From the NCBI GenBank assembly GCA_937146645.1, contig CAKZRQ010000051.1, forward strand, positions 101,687 through 165,686: DNA of 64,000 nt. The letters run 5' to 3'. The notes under the pieces were generated by a model. That model saw nothing but the letters and a program-made list of their open reading frames with translations. It was not told the origin of the DNA and made no database searches. Shown here piece after piece: positions 47,122-55,936 of this stretch (within the stretch, counting starts at the first letter, position 1; each line of letters starts with the position of its first letter). The position numbers were made by a program, and so were the translations under genes. Source of the DNA: an uncultured Cyclobacteriaceae bacterium. GTDB lineage: Bacteria > Bacteroidota > Bacteroidia > Cytophagales > Cyclobacteriaceae.

Positions 47122-48441
47122 TTATGAAATACGCTTTCTAATAAACCCCTTTAACCTCTCCATTGCAACCTTTAGCTCTTCGGGTTTTAGACTGGTAATT
47201 ACTAATCGGAAAAGACCTTTCTTGGAATGGCCAAAGCCATCTGCCGGGGTAATCAGGATTTTAGTGGAGTCATAGATTTCCTTCCAAAGTGCAGTTTCTC
47301 CTTCAGAGCTTTCATCTGTTAAGATGTTGGATAGGTCCATCCAGACGAAAAGCGATCCATAGGATGGGTTGAAATTAATGCCAACTTCATTCAGTGCATT
47401 TCTCACAGTTAGATAGGCCTGCGTAAGTGCTGCTGATTGGTTTTTGAAATAATCCTGAAGAAACTTTTCATCTTGGAGAACTTCGGTGATTATCCATTGG
47501 GTATGGTTAGAAATGGAATGGCTCAGCCCGGCATTTTTATATCCATTAATTAAATCCTGGTTTAGTGAATGAAGTACTCCGATTCGGAAACCAGAAATAC
47601 CAAAATCCTTTGAAAAGGAATACCAATAGTGAAGAAATGGGCTTGTATATTCTTTCATAATCTGGCCAAAGGAATAAAAGGTAATGGGGTCTGAATAATC
47701 CTCTACCAATTCGGGATGATCAATTTGAATTCTACTCATTCCATAAATTTCATTCACAATCATGTGAATTTCATTCTTAATGCACCATTCTGTGATTTCC
47801 CTCAGCTGCCTTTCAGAGTAAATCATCCCTGTGGGATTATCGGGAGAGGTGAGAATTAAAATTCTAAACCGGCTTCCAGATTCTTCAATATCAAGTTTGG
47901 CTTTTTCTAATCCATCAATAGAAATCGGGATTCCATTCTTCAAGTCACTCAATTCTTGATGTGTCTGAAGATCATATCTATTGACATCGGGAATGACTCC
48001 AATATCAGCAGTGTAAACCGGATAACTAGGGGCTGGAATAACTGCGGTATCCCCCGGGTTGGCCAGTAAAAAGGAAGTCATTTCTATTACTCCTGTCGCC
48101 CCACCTGAAATGGCCAAGGTATCGGCATCAATTTGGGCCTTGACTATGAAATCACTCATGAACTTTGCGATAGCTTCACGGAATGGTTCCACACCTGCAG
48201 GGTCACCATAACCTGCTACCCAATCAGGAATGTCCTTGGTTCTTGTGACCTCTTGAATTTTCTTTTTCAGCTGATTCCAGCAAAGCTGATTTTCCGCCAC
48301 ATTCATGGGGAATGCCCCTTCTGGATTATCCGTGGCATGATACAGATTGTCCATAACCTCGAAATAGAATTCTATATCTACTCGGGATGTGTTTTCAGCT
48401 ACAATTTTCCCTTTATCAGAAAGGAAAGAGTCATTGTTCAT
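47122..48441 (-). CDS. ACC-synthase-like PLP-dependent aminotransferase
   Basis: A 439-residue fold-type I PLP enzyme. The PLP Lys is K278 in SFSKDFGISGFRIG, and Arg286 is the conserved carboxylate-binding residue. The N-terminus DNPEGAFPMNVAENQLCW at about residues 38-55 matches the N-P-x-G-x-x-x-M-g-l-A-E-N-Q-L pattern of 1-aminocyclopropane-1-carboxylate synthase. YGDPAGVEPFREAIAKFM at 78-95 matches the following G-x-x-x-F-r segment, and the SPDNPTG motif is at 199-205. Ordinary class I aminotransferases lack the N-terminal block. It could be an ACC synthase, a gamma-elimination lyase or an aminotransferase of this clade. No ethylene-forming or ACC deaminase gene is nearby. Confidence 0.85.
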   Translation of the reverse strand: MNNDSFLSDKGKIVAENTSRVDIEFYFEVMDNLYHATDNPEGAFPMNVAENQLCWNQLKKKIQEVTRTKDIPDWVAGYGDPAGVEPFREAIAKFMSDFIVKAQIDADTLAISGGATGVIEMTSFLLANPGDTAVIPAPSYPVYTADIGVIPDVNRYDLQTHQELSDLKNGIPISIDGLEKAKLDIEESGSRFRILILTSPDNPTGMIYSERQLREITEWCIKNEIHMIVNEIYGMSRIQIDHPELVEDYSDPITFYSFGQIMKEYTSPFLHYWYSFSKDFGISGFRIGVLHSLNQDLINGYKNAGLSHSISNHTQWIITEVLQDEKFLQDYFKNQSAALTQAYLTVRNALNEVGINFNPSYGSLFVWMDLSNILTDESSEGETALWKEIYDSTKILITPADGFGHSKKGLFRLVITSLKPEELKVAMERLKGFIRKRIS

Positions 48442-48493
48442 GAGTTCATCTTTTCTTTTATGAACCCAAATTAGAGAATAAAATCAGATGATT

Positions 48494-48961
48494 TTAGCTT
48501 ACTTTCTTTACCATAACCTTTTCGAGCCTGGTGTGCTGTGAGATTTTTTTGGTAGTGGTTTCCTTCACCTCCTTGGACTCAGCTTTCCAGATAAACCAAC
48601 CAAGAGAAATAAGTGCGAAGTTCTTGATGATATACTGACCCACTAGGGTGGGAGTGAACCAGGTTTGCCAAGTCGCCTCAGGTAAAAGCAGGGTTGGCAA
48701 AAAGGTCATAACCATATGCGCGATCAGGATGTAAAATGCTGGTTTGGTTAATCTTGGAAATAGCCAAATTAGTCCCACAAAACATTCAAATAGCCCAAAA
48801 CCCAGGCTGAAGATTTGAAAATCTACGAGGGATCCAAGAGTTTCAGAAAAGAGGTTTTGGACAAGTCCTTCGGCCGGGGAGATTCCAATGACTTTCAAAA
48901 TTCCGAACCAGAAATAGATGATAAAGAGTGAAACTCTTCCGAAATAGTTGGGATAGCGCAT
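48494..48961 (-). CDS. DoxX-like integral membrane protein
   Basis: A 155-residue protein with four hydrophobic segments (about 8-25, 45-65, 72-92, 108-125) in the pattern of the DoxX/DUF417-type family. The YFGRVSLFIIYFWFGILKVIG start is typical. The C-terminal 25 residues are charged (KAESKEVKETTTKKISQ). It is 53 bases upstream of the aminotransferase on the same strand. DoxX-like proteins are small quinone- or thiosulfate-linked membrane subunits in some bacteria, but no partner is visible here, and the assignment is by fold pattern only. Confidence 0.75.
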   Translation of the reverse strand: MRYPNYFGRVSLFIIYFWFGILKVIGISPAEGLVQNLFSETLGSLVDFQIFSLGFGLFECFVGLIWLFPRLTKPAFYILIAHMVMTFLPTLLLPEATWQTWFTPTLVGQYIIKNFALISLGWFIWKAESKEVKETTTKKISQHTRLEKVMVKKVS

Positions 48962-49043
48962 TTTGGGTGTATTTAATTTCGAAACGTATGGCTATTCACA
49001 GAACTGTCCAATGATAAAAATCAGGTTTAAAAACTTTCTTAGA

Positions 49044-50822
49044 CTAATTGTATTGGATCAAGGATGGAGCAGTCACGAAAGTGTCTGAATCTCTAAACCT
49101 TAAGTTTTGACGAAAACTAAAGCCGAATTTTGATTCTCCAGATTCATCGTTCGGGATGTAAGTCATTCTTATTTCCATCGTTCCGAAAATTAAATTTTCG
49201 TTTCTGATCCGAATACCTCCACTAAATCCGGTGAAGTCTCTGGTTTCGTTTTCGCATAAAGAGCAATTCATCCTGGCCAAATTAATAGCAAGAAAGGGTG
49301 CGACTCTAAATCCCAAAACTGACCATGGGGTGTATAGTGTGGTGGTTGTTCCAAAATTCACCCTGCTTGAGGCTTGAAAATCTCTGACCCTTAAATCGGG
49401 TATTATTGAAGAATCGATTTGGAGCCAGTCAGAAGCGAAAGGGTAAAAGATTCTGGCAAAGCCAATATTCGCGGAATTCCTCACTTTATATGCACCAAGG
49501 TTCCAGGCCTGAGTGAAATAGGAGAAGGTGGAAGAGATTATTGCGTCTTCAAAATTTGAGCTTTTAAAATAGCTAGCAGCATCTACGTTTATGGAATAAA
49601 AGCCTCCATTATTGAATGCTTTCGAGTAGTCAAAGTCAATTCCCAAGTAGGGACGCTGACTATTCAGCTGTCTCACTATTCCAGCTGTTCCAGTAAAAGA
49701 GTAACCATACGGCACGTCTTCGGTTCGTCCAAAACCAAATACATATTGAGTCTTGAAGAAGTCCCGTTTGTAGAGCGTAATTGCACCTAAGATTCCTCTT
49801 GAATCGTTGTAAATTCTATTGTTTCGAGTAGCATCAGTTTCAGGACTTTTCGTGAAATATCCATCAAAAATCCTCAATGCCAAAAAGGTCCTCTTTCTAT
49901 TTGAAAAGGCCTTATTTACACCAAGATTATATCCCACCCATAAATCGAAAAGATCATAGGAATAATCTAGGAAGCTAGAATCAGGTCTTGAATAGACATT
50001 CTTTGACCAATTCCGACTCCATTGGGCTCCACCAGCTATCCTTGAATACGGTGAAACTAATTTTCGATCGATAATTATTCCTGTTGCAAATTCGGTTTCT
50101 TCTCCAACAGACGATCCTTCATTCAATTCTGTATAGAATAACTCAAGGTCTGCGAAGGTTCCTAAAAAGCTACTCTTTTGGAAGGATACGCCATATCCAG
50201 ATTTTGGTGATCGATCCTGATCTAGAAGGAAATTGACTTGGATTCTCTGTGCTCTGCCCCCGAGATTGGCATGATAAAGACTTAGCCTGGGTGCAGATGG
50301 AAAACTACCTCCTGCAGACATGCCAATGGCAAATACATCCCGGGTTATGACCGTAATGTCCACGGAATCGGTATCCTCAACCTGAGAAACTACTAGCCTT
50401 GAGTCCAGAATAAAGTCTCTTTCCCTTAGGAATCTTTCATTATCACCTAGTTTGTATGGGTTTAAGCGTTCATTTGGCCGGATGAATAAATGTTGCCTTA
50501 TCGTTCGCTCACGAGTATTGGTGTGAACCTTATTTGCCGCTCTGCCGATCTTTTGATTCAATGGCTTTTCATTCCCATAAATCGACTTTTCGAAACCTAT
50601 GCTTTGCACATAAATATTTCTAATGACCTTTCCCTCGAAAGGGAGGAATTGTTCAGTACTTTTTTCGACCAATACGCTGTCCCTGGAGGAACGAGTGATT
50701 AGTTTAATTCCTTCATTCAGCGCCTTTTTCGTAACTGACGTCTTGACACTATCATCCTTATCCTGCGAGAATCCTCGGATACTAAAGAAAAGTAAAAGAA
50801 AGATGATTAGTGGTGTTCTCAC
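49044..50822 (-). CDS. POTRA/BamA-like outer-membrane protein
   Basis: A 592-residue exported protein with a signal at 1-20. Residues about 60-110 (GKVIRNIYVQSIGFEKSIYG and IRQHLFIRPNERLNPYKL) look like a POTRA domain, followed by RERDFILDSRLVVSQVEDTDSVDITVITRD, a POTRA-like strand-rich stretch. From about 190 to the end are alternating aromatic/polar strands of a 12-16-stranded beta barrel, ending in KFGFSFRQNLRF. The overall layout fits BamA/TamA-type surface-antigen proteins, although short compared with BamA (about 800). It could help insert or export proteins or lipids. Confidence 0.72.
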   Translation of the reverse strand: MRTPLIIFLLLFFSIRGFSQDKDDSVKTSVTKKALNEGIKLITRSSRDSVLVEKSTEQFLPFEGKVIRNIYVQSIGFEKSIYGNEKPLNQKIGRAANKVHTNTRERTIRQHLFIRPNERLNPYKLGDNERFLRERDFILDSRLVVSQVEDTDSVDITVITRDVFAIGMSAGGSFPSAPRLSLYHANLGGRAQRIQVNFLLDQDRSPKSGYGVSFQKSSFLGTFADLELFYTELNEGSSVGEETEFATGIIIDRKLVSPYSRIAGGAQWSRNWSKNVYSRPDSSFLDYSYDLFDLWVGYNLGVNKAFSNRKRTFLALRIFDGYFTKSPETDATRNNRIYNDSRGILGAITLYKRDFFKTQYVFGFGRTEDVPYGYSFTGTAGIVRQLNSQRPYLGIDFDYSKAFNNGGFYSINVDAASYFKSSNFEDAIISSTFSYFTQAWNLGAYKVRNSANIGFARIFYPFASDWLQIDSSIIPDLRVRDFQASSRVNFGTTTTLYTPWSVLGFRVAPFLAINLARMNCSLCENETRDFTGFSGGIRIRNENLIFGTMEIRMTYIPNDESGESKFGFSFRQNLRFRDSDTFVTAPSLIQYN

Positions 50823-50981
50823 TTAGGGCGGTAATAAATCTTGGCAATCCAATCTAGCCTGTATTAATGCAAATATAGTCTAGCAGTAAATGTAATTTGA
50901 TACCTATGAGATGTGGTCTTGACACTTAGAGCTTGGCAAATAAATCCCCGCCATTTGGTCACTGAAAAAGATTGCTCAATC

Positions 50982-52136
50982 TTAGAATTGAATTGCTCTG
51001 AAGACAATTTGCTGGTAGTCATTCTTTTCATAGAGTATGCCCAGCTTATTCTCGCCTAAATAAACCAAATCACTATAGGCTGTCCACGACCCACCTTGCA
51101 AGGAATGATTAAAATCAACAACCCGTGGGTTTTTCCAAGTGCGGCCTAAATCATAACTGAATTTAAGGGTCAGGTTATTTCGTAGAGACGGGTGGTCATT
51201 GTTTGAGTGAGCCAGAATAGTTTTGCCTCCCTCATTTTCAAAGGAAAGTATGGAACCTTGACACACTGGATCCACTAGACTGTTATCAAAGTATTCTTCA
51301 GACCAACTTACCCCTCCATCTTCAGAATATGCGATTATTCGTTGCCGGATATCTCCTTTTTGATTCCGTATGCTCATAATCATTCGACTATCCGGTAGCT
51401 CGGCTGCTATTGATTCATTCGACCCAGGAATATCCACAGACTCCGATAGATGAAAAGTCTCCCCATGATCATCCGTGTAATAGCCATGAGCAAAGTAATC
51501 CTCTCCTTTAGCATTTATCTCTCCTTTGGAATGATTTGCTGGTATGTAAATCCTCCCTTTGAATTTTCCCTTCTGAAATTGGAAGGCATGACCTGGAGTG
51601 TTGGCATAATGCCTCCAGTCTTCTTCGAAATTATATTCTGAATTGAATTCGGGCTGGTTTGGCCGGTGGGTTTGACTTGTGATATTAACAGGAGCTCCCC
51701 AGGTTTCCCCCATATCAAAAGATTTAATCATCCAAATTTCCCGAACACCATTTCCCGTCCGAACTTCATACTCATGATTGTTTCCTGTATTGTAGAATAG
51801 ATAAATCACTCCATCTGGGAAATCTGGATTGTGTAGGTCTACTACGGGAGCTGGGTTCCCTGCCTGAAGTGAATCATAATCAATCAGAGTTTGAATCTCT
51901 GACCATGATTTTCCATCGTCAGTGCTTCGTTTCATCACCAGATTGATATCACCAAAGTCATCTGTACCATTTACCCGGCCTTCGGCAAAGGCAAGTAAAT
52001 CATTATTCGGAAGAGAGATGATAGCAGGTATTCGATAGATCGCATGTCCTTCCTTTCCACTTTCGAACACGATACGCTCTTGAGCTTTGGCCGAAAGGCC
52101 AAAAAGGAAAACAAGAACAAGAAGTCGAATCCGCAT
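50982..52136 (-). CDS. Exo-alpha-sialidase (GH33-like)
   Basis: A 384-residue exported sialidase. The signal ends near residue 18. The Arg of the RIP motif is at 35 in YRIPAIISL, followed by AFAEGR. Asp boxes (S-x-D-x-G-x-x-W) are STDDGKSW, SFDMGETW, SEDGGVSW and SYDLGRTW, plus the variant YTDDHGETF. This is the six-bladed propeller of bacterial GH33 enzymes, which release terminal sialic acid. The size is typical. No sialic-acid transport or catabolism genes are in the window, and the sulfatase at 52.5 kb is the nearest glycan gene. Confidence 0.9.
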   Translation of the reverse strand: MRIRLLVLVFLFGLSAKAQERIVFESGKEGHAIYRIPAIISLPNNDLLAFAEGRVNGTDDFGDINLVMKRSTDDGKSWSEIQTLIDYDSLQAGNPAPVVDLHNPDFPDGVIYLFYNTGNNHEYEVRTGNGVREIWMIKSFDMGETWGAPVNITSQTHRPNQPEFNSEYNFEEDWRHYANTPGHAFQFQKGKFKGRIYIPANHSKGEINAKGEDYFAHGYYTDDHGETFHLSESVDIPGSNESIAAELPDSRMIMSIRNQKGDIRQRIIAYSEDGGVSWSEEYFDNSLVDPVCQGSILSFENEGGKTILAHSNNDHPSLRNNLTLKFSYDLGRTWKNPRVVDFNHSLQGGSWTAYSDLVYLGENKLGILYEKNDYQQIVFRAIQF

Positions 52137-52189
52137 GAGGTGGTTAGGAAAGCTAACTCTAAAATGCAGATAAGATAAATTTATTCAAA

Positions 52190-52381
52190 CTATGCTCGGC
52201 TCACGGCACGGAAGGGAAGCATAAATATGTTTCTCACCAAATCGAAGGAAAGCTCTATGGCAAAACCTAAGAGTCGAAATGGCAGCAAAAGTAACCAGAC
52301 GATTGGGTAAAGAATTAACGCCAAAATGGCGATGGGCCAGCAGATAATAAATAGGAGCAGCCAGACAAGAAATGTGAGCAT
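52190..52381 (-). CDS. Small hydrophobic membrane protein
   Basis: A 63-residue peptide with two hydrophobic segments, the first LVWLLLFIICWPIAILALIL and the second around LLLPFRLLGFAIEL, and a C-terminus NIFMLPFRAVSRA. I consider it real because it is strongly hydrophobic and has Arg-rich loops, as expected for a small membrane protein. A second frame over the same bases gives a less convincing peptide. The role is unknown. It lies alone between the sialidase and a sulfatase. Confidence 0.6.
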   Translation of the reverse strand: MLTFLVWLLLFIICWPIAILALILYPIVWLLLLPFRLLGFAIELSFDLVRNIFMLPFRAVSRA

Positions 52382-52516
52382 AAATAGGTATTTGACTGAA
52401 TAAGTTCAAATCCTATTCCAAAGCGATTAATGGCCCTATTGAGCTCAATTCGCCACTTTATTCAAATAAGCATGTCCGATTTGGAACAGCTTTTCTGAAG
52501 AAGTGAACAGGCTCAT

Positions 52517-53995
52517 TTATTTCTCTTCAACATCATAAAAGTACTTTTCACGCGTGTATTCTGGTTGCCATCTATCGATCCAGCGTTCGATCTTCGTGTG
52601 ATCGTACTCAAGCGGAAGAATGGTTTCTGCTGTCCATGCCACGGTATCACCGGCTGCTATTTGTTCATTAAGTAATACCTCTTTCAGTTGCTCGATTTTA
52701 TCCGAATAGCTTGGGTCTTCAGCAAGATTATTTTGCTCTAGCGGATCCTCTTTCAAATGATAGAGCTGGGTAAAATCCCGTTCGGGATATCGGATAAGCT
52801 TCCAATCCTCATCACGAATAGCTCTGACGGTATGTCTGTATGCGGTGAACACATGGCTTCTAGGATTTTGGTCAGGGTTTTTCATGGTCGCTACCAAACT
52901 TTTCCCATCTATGCCCTCGGCCGTGGGTAATTCTGAAAGCTCTGTTAGGGTAGGGAAGATGTCGTAGAGATAAGTGAATGAATCGTTTTCCTGGCCTTGG
53001 GGAACTCCTGGTCCTGAAAAAATCATGGGAACTTTAGTAGAGTGTTCATACATATTTTGCTTTCCAAGCAAGCCATGGGATCCGATTGCGAGGCCATTAT
53101 CTGCCGCATAAACTATGATGGTGTTTTCGTAAAGCCCTTGTTCTTTTAGAAGTTGAATTAATTCCCCGACTTTCTGATCCAGATGAGTAATAAGACCATA
53201 ATAGTCAGCCAAAGCCATTTTGACTTTTTCGGGATCACGAGGCCAGGCCATCAAATTTTCATCCCGAATATTCAGCTGATCAAACTGAAAAGGATGAAGG
53301 GGGAGGAAGTTTTCAGGAAGAGCCATATCATCAGGCAGATAAGTATCAATCAAATCCTCTCTTGGAGAATAGGGGTCATGAGGAACCGTGAAGGAGACAT
53401 AGGCGAAAAATGGATTATCACTACCTGATTCCACATGGCTACTGATAAAATTCTTAGCAGCATCGGCGAATAAATCTGATGAATAGCCTCTTTCCTCCGG
53501 GGCTGAGAGCGTGTCACCTTCAGTCATATCTCGTAGAGGAATTGCATAGTGGTTAGCCATCCCTCCCAGGTATACATTTTCCGCATGTTCGAAACTCTTC
53601 TCAAAAGCGGATTTCTCATTATGCCATTTTCCAGTTCCGAAGGTGCTGTAGCCTTGCTCAGCGAAATGCATGGGCATGGTCTTCTCCTTTGCTAACTTGT
53701 CCAAAACCTTGAATAATCCTTTTCCGGACATGAGCATTGCCCTACTTGCCGCGCAGATAGCTCCATGGTTGCCCCCCATCACATAGGCATTGGTGAATCG
53801 GGTACCAGAGGTTGCCAAAGCATCAATATTTGGTGTTTTGAGATTAGGGTTTCCAGCGATTCCAAGTGCGTCGGCCCTTTGATCATCTGTAAAAATGAAG
53901 AGGATATTGGGTTTTTGTTTTGGGGTTTCTTGAGGCTTTGGTCCGCAGGACCAAAGCAAAAGAATGCAGAAGCATAAGGGTAGGAGCCTATTCAT
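52517..53995 (-). CDS. Sulfatase lipoprotein with C-x-A-S-R active site
   Basis: A 492-residue type I sulfatase. The lipobox is at Cys17 (LLWSC). Metal ligands include Asp37-Asp38 in FTDDQRAD and the DNG in AADNGLAIG-SHGLLGK. The predicted formylglycine cysteine is Cys81 in GAICAASRAMLMSG, where Pro of C-x-P-S-R is Ala. That variant is accepted by formylglycine-generating systems in many enzymes. It differs from the tandem pair at 41.8-45.3 kb, with no close sequence match in the middle, so it likely has another substrate. Its neighbours are the sialidase, upstream in location but not co-transcribed, and a divergent sulfite dehydrogenase. Confidence 0.92.
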   Translation of the reverse strand: MNRLLPLCFCILLLWSCGPKPQETPKQKPNILFIFTDDQRADALGIAGNPNLKTPNIDALATSGTRFTNAYVMGGNHGAICAASRAMLMSGKGLFKVLDKLAKEKTMPMHFAEQGYSTFGTGKWHNEKSAFEKSFEHAENVYLGGMANHYAIPLRDMTEGDTLSAPEERGYSSDLFADAAKNFISSHVESGSDNPFFAYVSFTVPHDPYSPREDLIDTYLPDDMALPENFLPLHPFQFDQLNIRDENLMAWPRDPEKVKMALADYYGLITHLDQKVGELIQLLKEQGLYENTIIVYAADNGLAIGSHGLLGKQNMYEHSTKVPMIFSGPGVPQGQENDSFTYLYDIFPTLTELSELPTAEGIDGKSLVATMKNPDQNPRSHVFTAYRHTVRAIRDEDWKLIRYPERDFTQLYHLKEDPLEQNNLAEDPSYSDKIEQLKEVLLNEQIAAGDTVAWTAETILPLEYDHTKIERWIDRWQPEYTREKYFYDVEEK

Positions 53996-54141
53996 ATTTT
54001 AAAAAGTAAAGATTTTTCCGCTCCGGTTAAAGCCATTTTATAGGATGTGGGCAAATTCAACTCAGGTTTTGGGTATTCAGATTGGGAAACATTTAGTAAT
54101 TTCTGCCTGCTTTTATTTTTCGTCTGTATCGAATCAAAATC

Positions 54142-55359
54142 ATGAATCGAAGAAAATTCATTAGTAAAACTGCTCTAGCATCCATGACTTCAGTGCTCGG
54201 AATGGATATCGTTTTTGGAGAAAAGTTACCGAAAGGATTATTGCCAATTGGCTTAGATCAGGATGATCCTTATGCTCTCTTCAAAAAGGACAAGGACATG
54301 ATTTTGCTGAATGATAAGCCATATAATATGGAGGCTTTGGCACATCAGCTGGATGATGATATTACTCCTAATGAATACATTTTCGTCAGGAATAACGGAC
54401 TGATACCTCGTGAGATAGACACGGAAAGCTGGACGCTTACCATAGATGGTGAGTCAGTCAGTGAGCCAAAAACCTATACTTTAGCGGAGCTTAAATCCAA
54501 GTTTCCTACTCATTCCTATCAGCTAACCTTGGAGTGTGGAGGAAATGGTAGGGCTGAATTTGATCCTCCGCCTAAGGGAAATCAATGGTCACTAGGAGCT
54601 GTGTACTGTGCGAAATGGACCGGGGTCAGACTAAAGGATGTTTTGGAGGATGTGGGGATAAATTCTGATGCAGTTTACATTGGATATTATGCTGCAGATG
54701 AGCACCTGACCCGAGATCCAAATAAGGAAGCTATTTCTCGTGGAGTACCGATTTCTAAAGCAATGATGGAAGAGACTCTGATCGCTTATCAAATGAATGA
54801 TCAGGATATTCCTCTAGTTCATGGACATCCACTGCGGCTCGTAGCAGGTGGCTGGCCAGCTTCAGCTTCCGGCAAATGGCTTCAGAGAATCAGCGTTCGA
54901 AATAAGGTTCATGATGGTGAGAAAATGGGCGGAACGTCCTATCGAGTCCCATGCACTCCAGTAGCACCCGGAGACAAGGTAGAAGATGAGGATATGTGTA
55001 TCATTGAGTCCATGCCTGTGAAGTCCCTGATCACCTATCCAAAAACAGGTGCCATGATTTCAGATAAGAAATTATCTATTCGAGGTCACGCCTGGGCGGG
55101 AGAAAACAGTGTGAGAAAAATGGAGTATTCCATAGATTTTGGGTCTACATGGAAAGAGTGTGACTTAAAGGATGCCCCCAACAGGCTCGCCTGGCAGAGA
55201 TTCTCTGCGGAAGTGGAATTTCTGGAAGAAGGATATTATGAAGTTTGGGCCAGAGCCACCGATTCAGACGGCGTTTCCCAGCCCATGCTGGTGCCAGGAT
55301 GGAATCCAAAGGGCTATTTGAATAATGCCTGTCATAGAATAGCAGTAAAAGTGAGCTAA
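54142..55359 (+). CDS. Sulfite-oxidase-family molybdopterin oxidoreductase (SorA-like)
   Basis: A 405-residue periplasmic enzyme with an N-terminal Tat signal (NRRKFISKTALASM). The Mo-coordinating cysteine is Cys132 in LECGGNGRAEF. The Mo-co domain extends through YAADEHLTRDPNKEA and LVHGHPLRLVAGG. The C-terminal dimerisation domain starts with the KSLITYPKTGAMIS region and ends at about 400. These are the marks of the sulfite dehydrogenase/oxidase family (PF00174/PF03404). The next gene, a cytochrome c, starts directly after its stop, as in SorAB. Sulfite to sulfate oxidation is the likely reaction, but related enzymes use other substrates. Confidence 0.9.
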   Translation: MNRRKFISKTALASMTSVLGMDIVFGEKLPKGLLPIGLDQDDPYALFKKDKDMILLNDKPYNMEALAHQLDDDITPNEYIFVRNNGLIPREIDTESWTLTIDGESVSEPKTYTLAELKSKFPTHSYQLTLECGGNGRAEFDPPPKGNQWSLGAVYCAKWTGVRLKDVLEDVGINSDAVYIGYYAADEHLTRDPNKEAISRGVPISKAMMEETLIAYQMNDQDIPLVHGHPLRLVAGGWPASASGKWLQRISVRNKVHDGEKMGGTSYRVPCTPVAPGDKVEDEDMCIIESMPVKSLITYPKTGAMISDKKLSIRGHAWAGENSVRKMEYSIDFGSTWKECDLKDAPNRLAWQRFSAEVEFLEEGYYEVWARATDSDGVSQPMLVPGWNPKGYLNNACHRIAVKVS

Positions 55360-55857
55360 ATGGGATCCTCTAAAAACTCTGGAAAGGAATTTTTTGAAAA
55401 GCTGGGCCTTATCTATGGTATGCTTGCTGGGACCATAGTGCTGGTTTTGCTTGTGATTGGGGTTCTCAGTTATGCTTTGATCGATCCGAGTCTTGCCCTT
55501 TTTTCGGGATTTATGGAAGGGGAACAAGAAACTACACAAGAACTGGTTGCTGAGGTAAGTCCTGATGAAGTAGTGGATGGTATCCATGTGGAAACAGGAT
55601 TCATTGATGCTCCTGGCATGATGGTGACCATTCAGAATTGCACAAGTTGTCATTCTTCAAAGCTTGTCATCGCTAATCGAATGAATGAAGAGCGATGGGT
55701 AGAAACCATCCACTGGATGCAGGAGACCCAGGGTCTCTGGGATTTGGGTGAGAATGAAAAGATCATCGTGGATTACCTGGTAACGAACTATCCGCCGAAG
55801 AAGATTGGCCGGAGGTCAAAGCTCGAAAACATAGAATGGTATGAGCTTGAGGAGTAA
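55360..55857 (+). CDS. Membrane-anchored cytochrome c, SorB-like
   Basis: A 165-residue protein with an N-terminal TM (about 16-40) that anchors a periplasmic cytochrome. The heme site is CTSCH at 94-98 in MVTIQNCTSCHSSKL, and a downstream Met (WMQET) may be the sixth ligand. It starts at the base after the stop of the molybdopterin subunit, so translation is coupled. It should take electrons from sulfite oxidation and pass them to the respiratory chain. The heme domain is small (about 80 residues). Confidence 0.88.
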   Translation: MGSSKNSGKEFFEKLGLIYGMLAGTIVLVLLVIGVLSYALIDPSLALFSGFMEGEQETTQELVAEVSPDEVVDGIHVETGFIDAPGMMVTIQNCTSCHSSKLVIANRMNEERWVETIHWMQETQGLWDLGENEKIIVDYLVTNYPPKKIGRRSKLENIEWYELEE

Positions 55858-55936
55858 GTTCCTCCAACTAATTCTGACTGGTTACCAATTATCAAATCTC
55901 AAATCCTTGAACACGAAAAATGAATAGTTTAAAGTC

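Noticed and set aside
52185..52409. A 74-residue frame on the minus strand overlapping the small membrane protein gene
   Set aside because: The 63-residue frame is far more protein-like (two clean membrane helices). The other frame has mixed composition.
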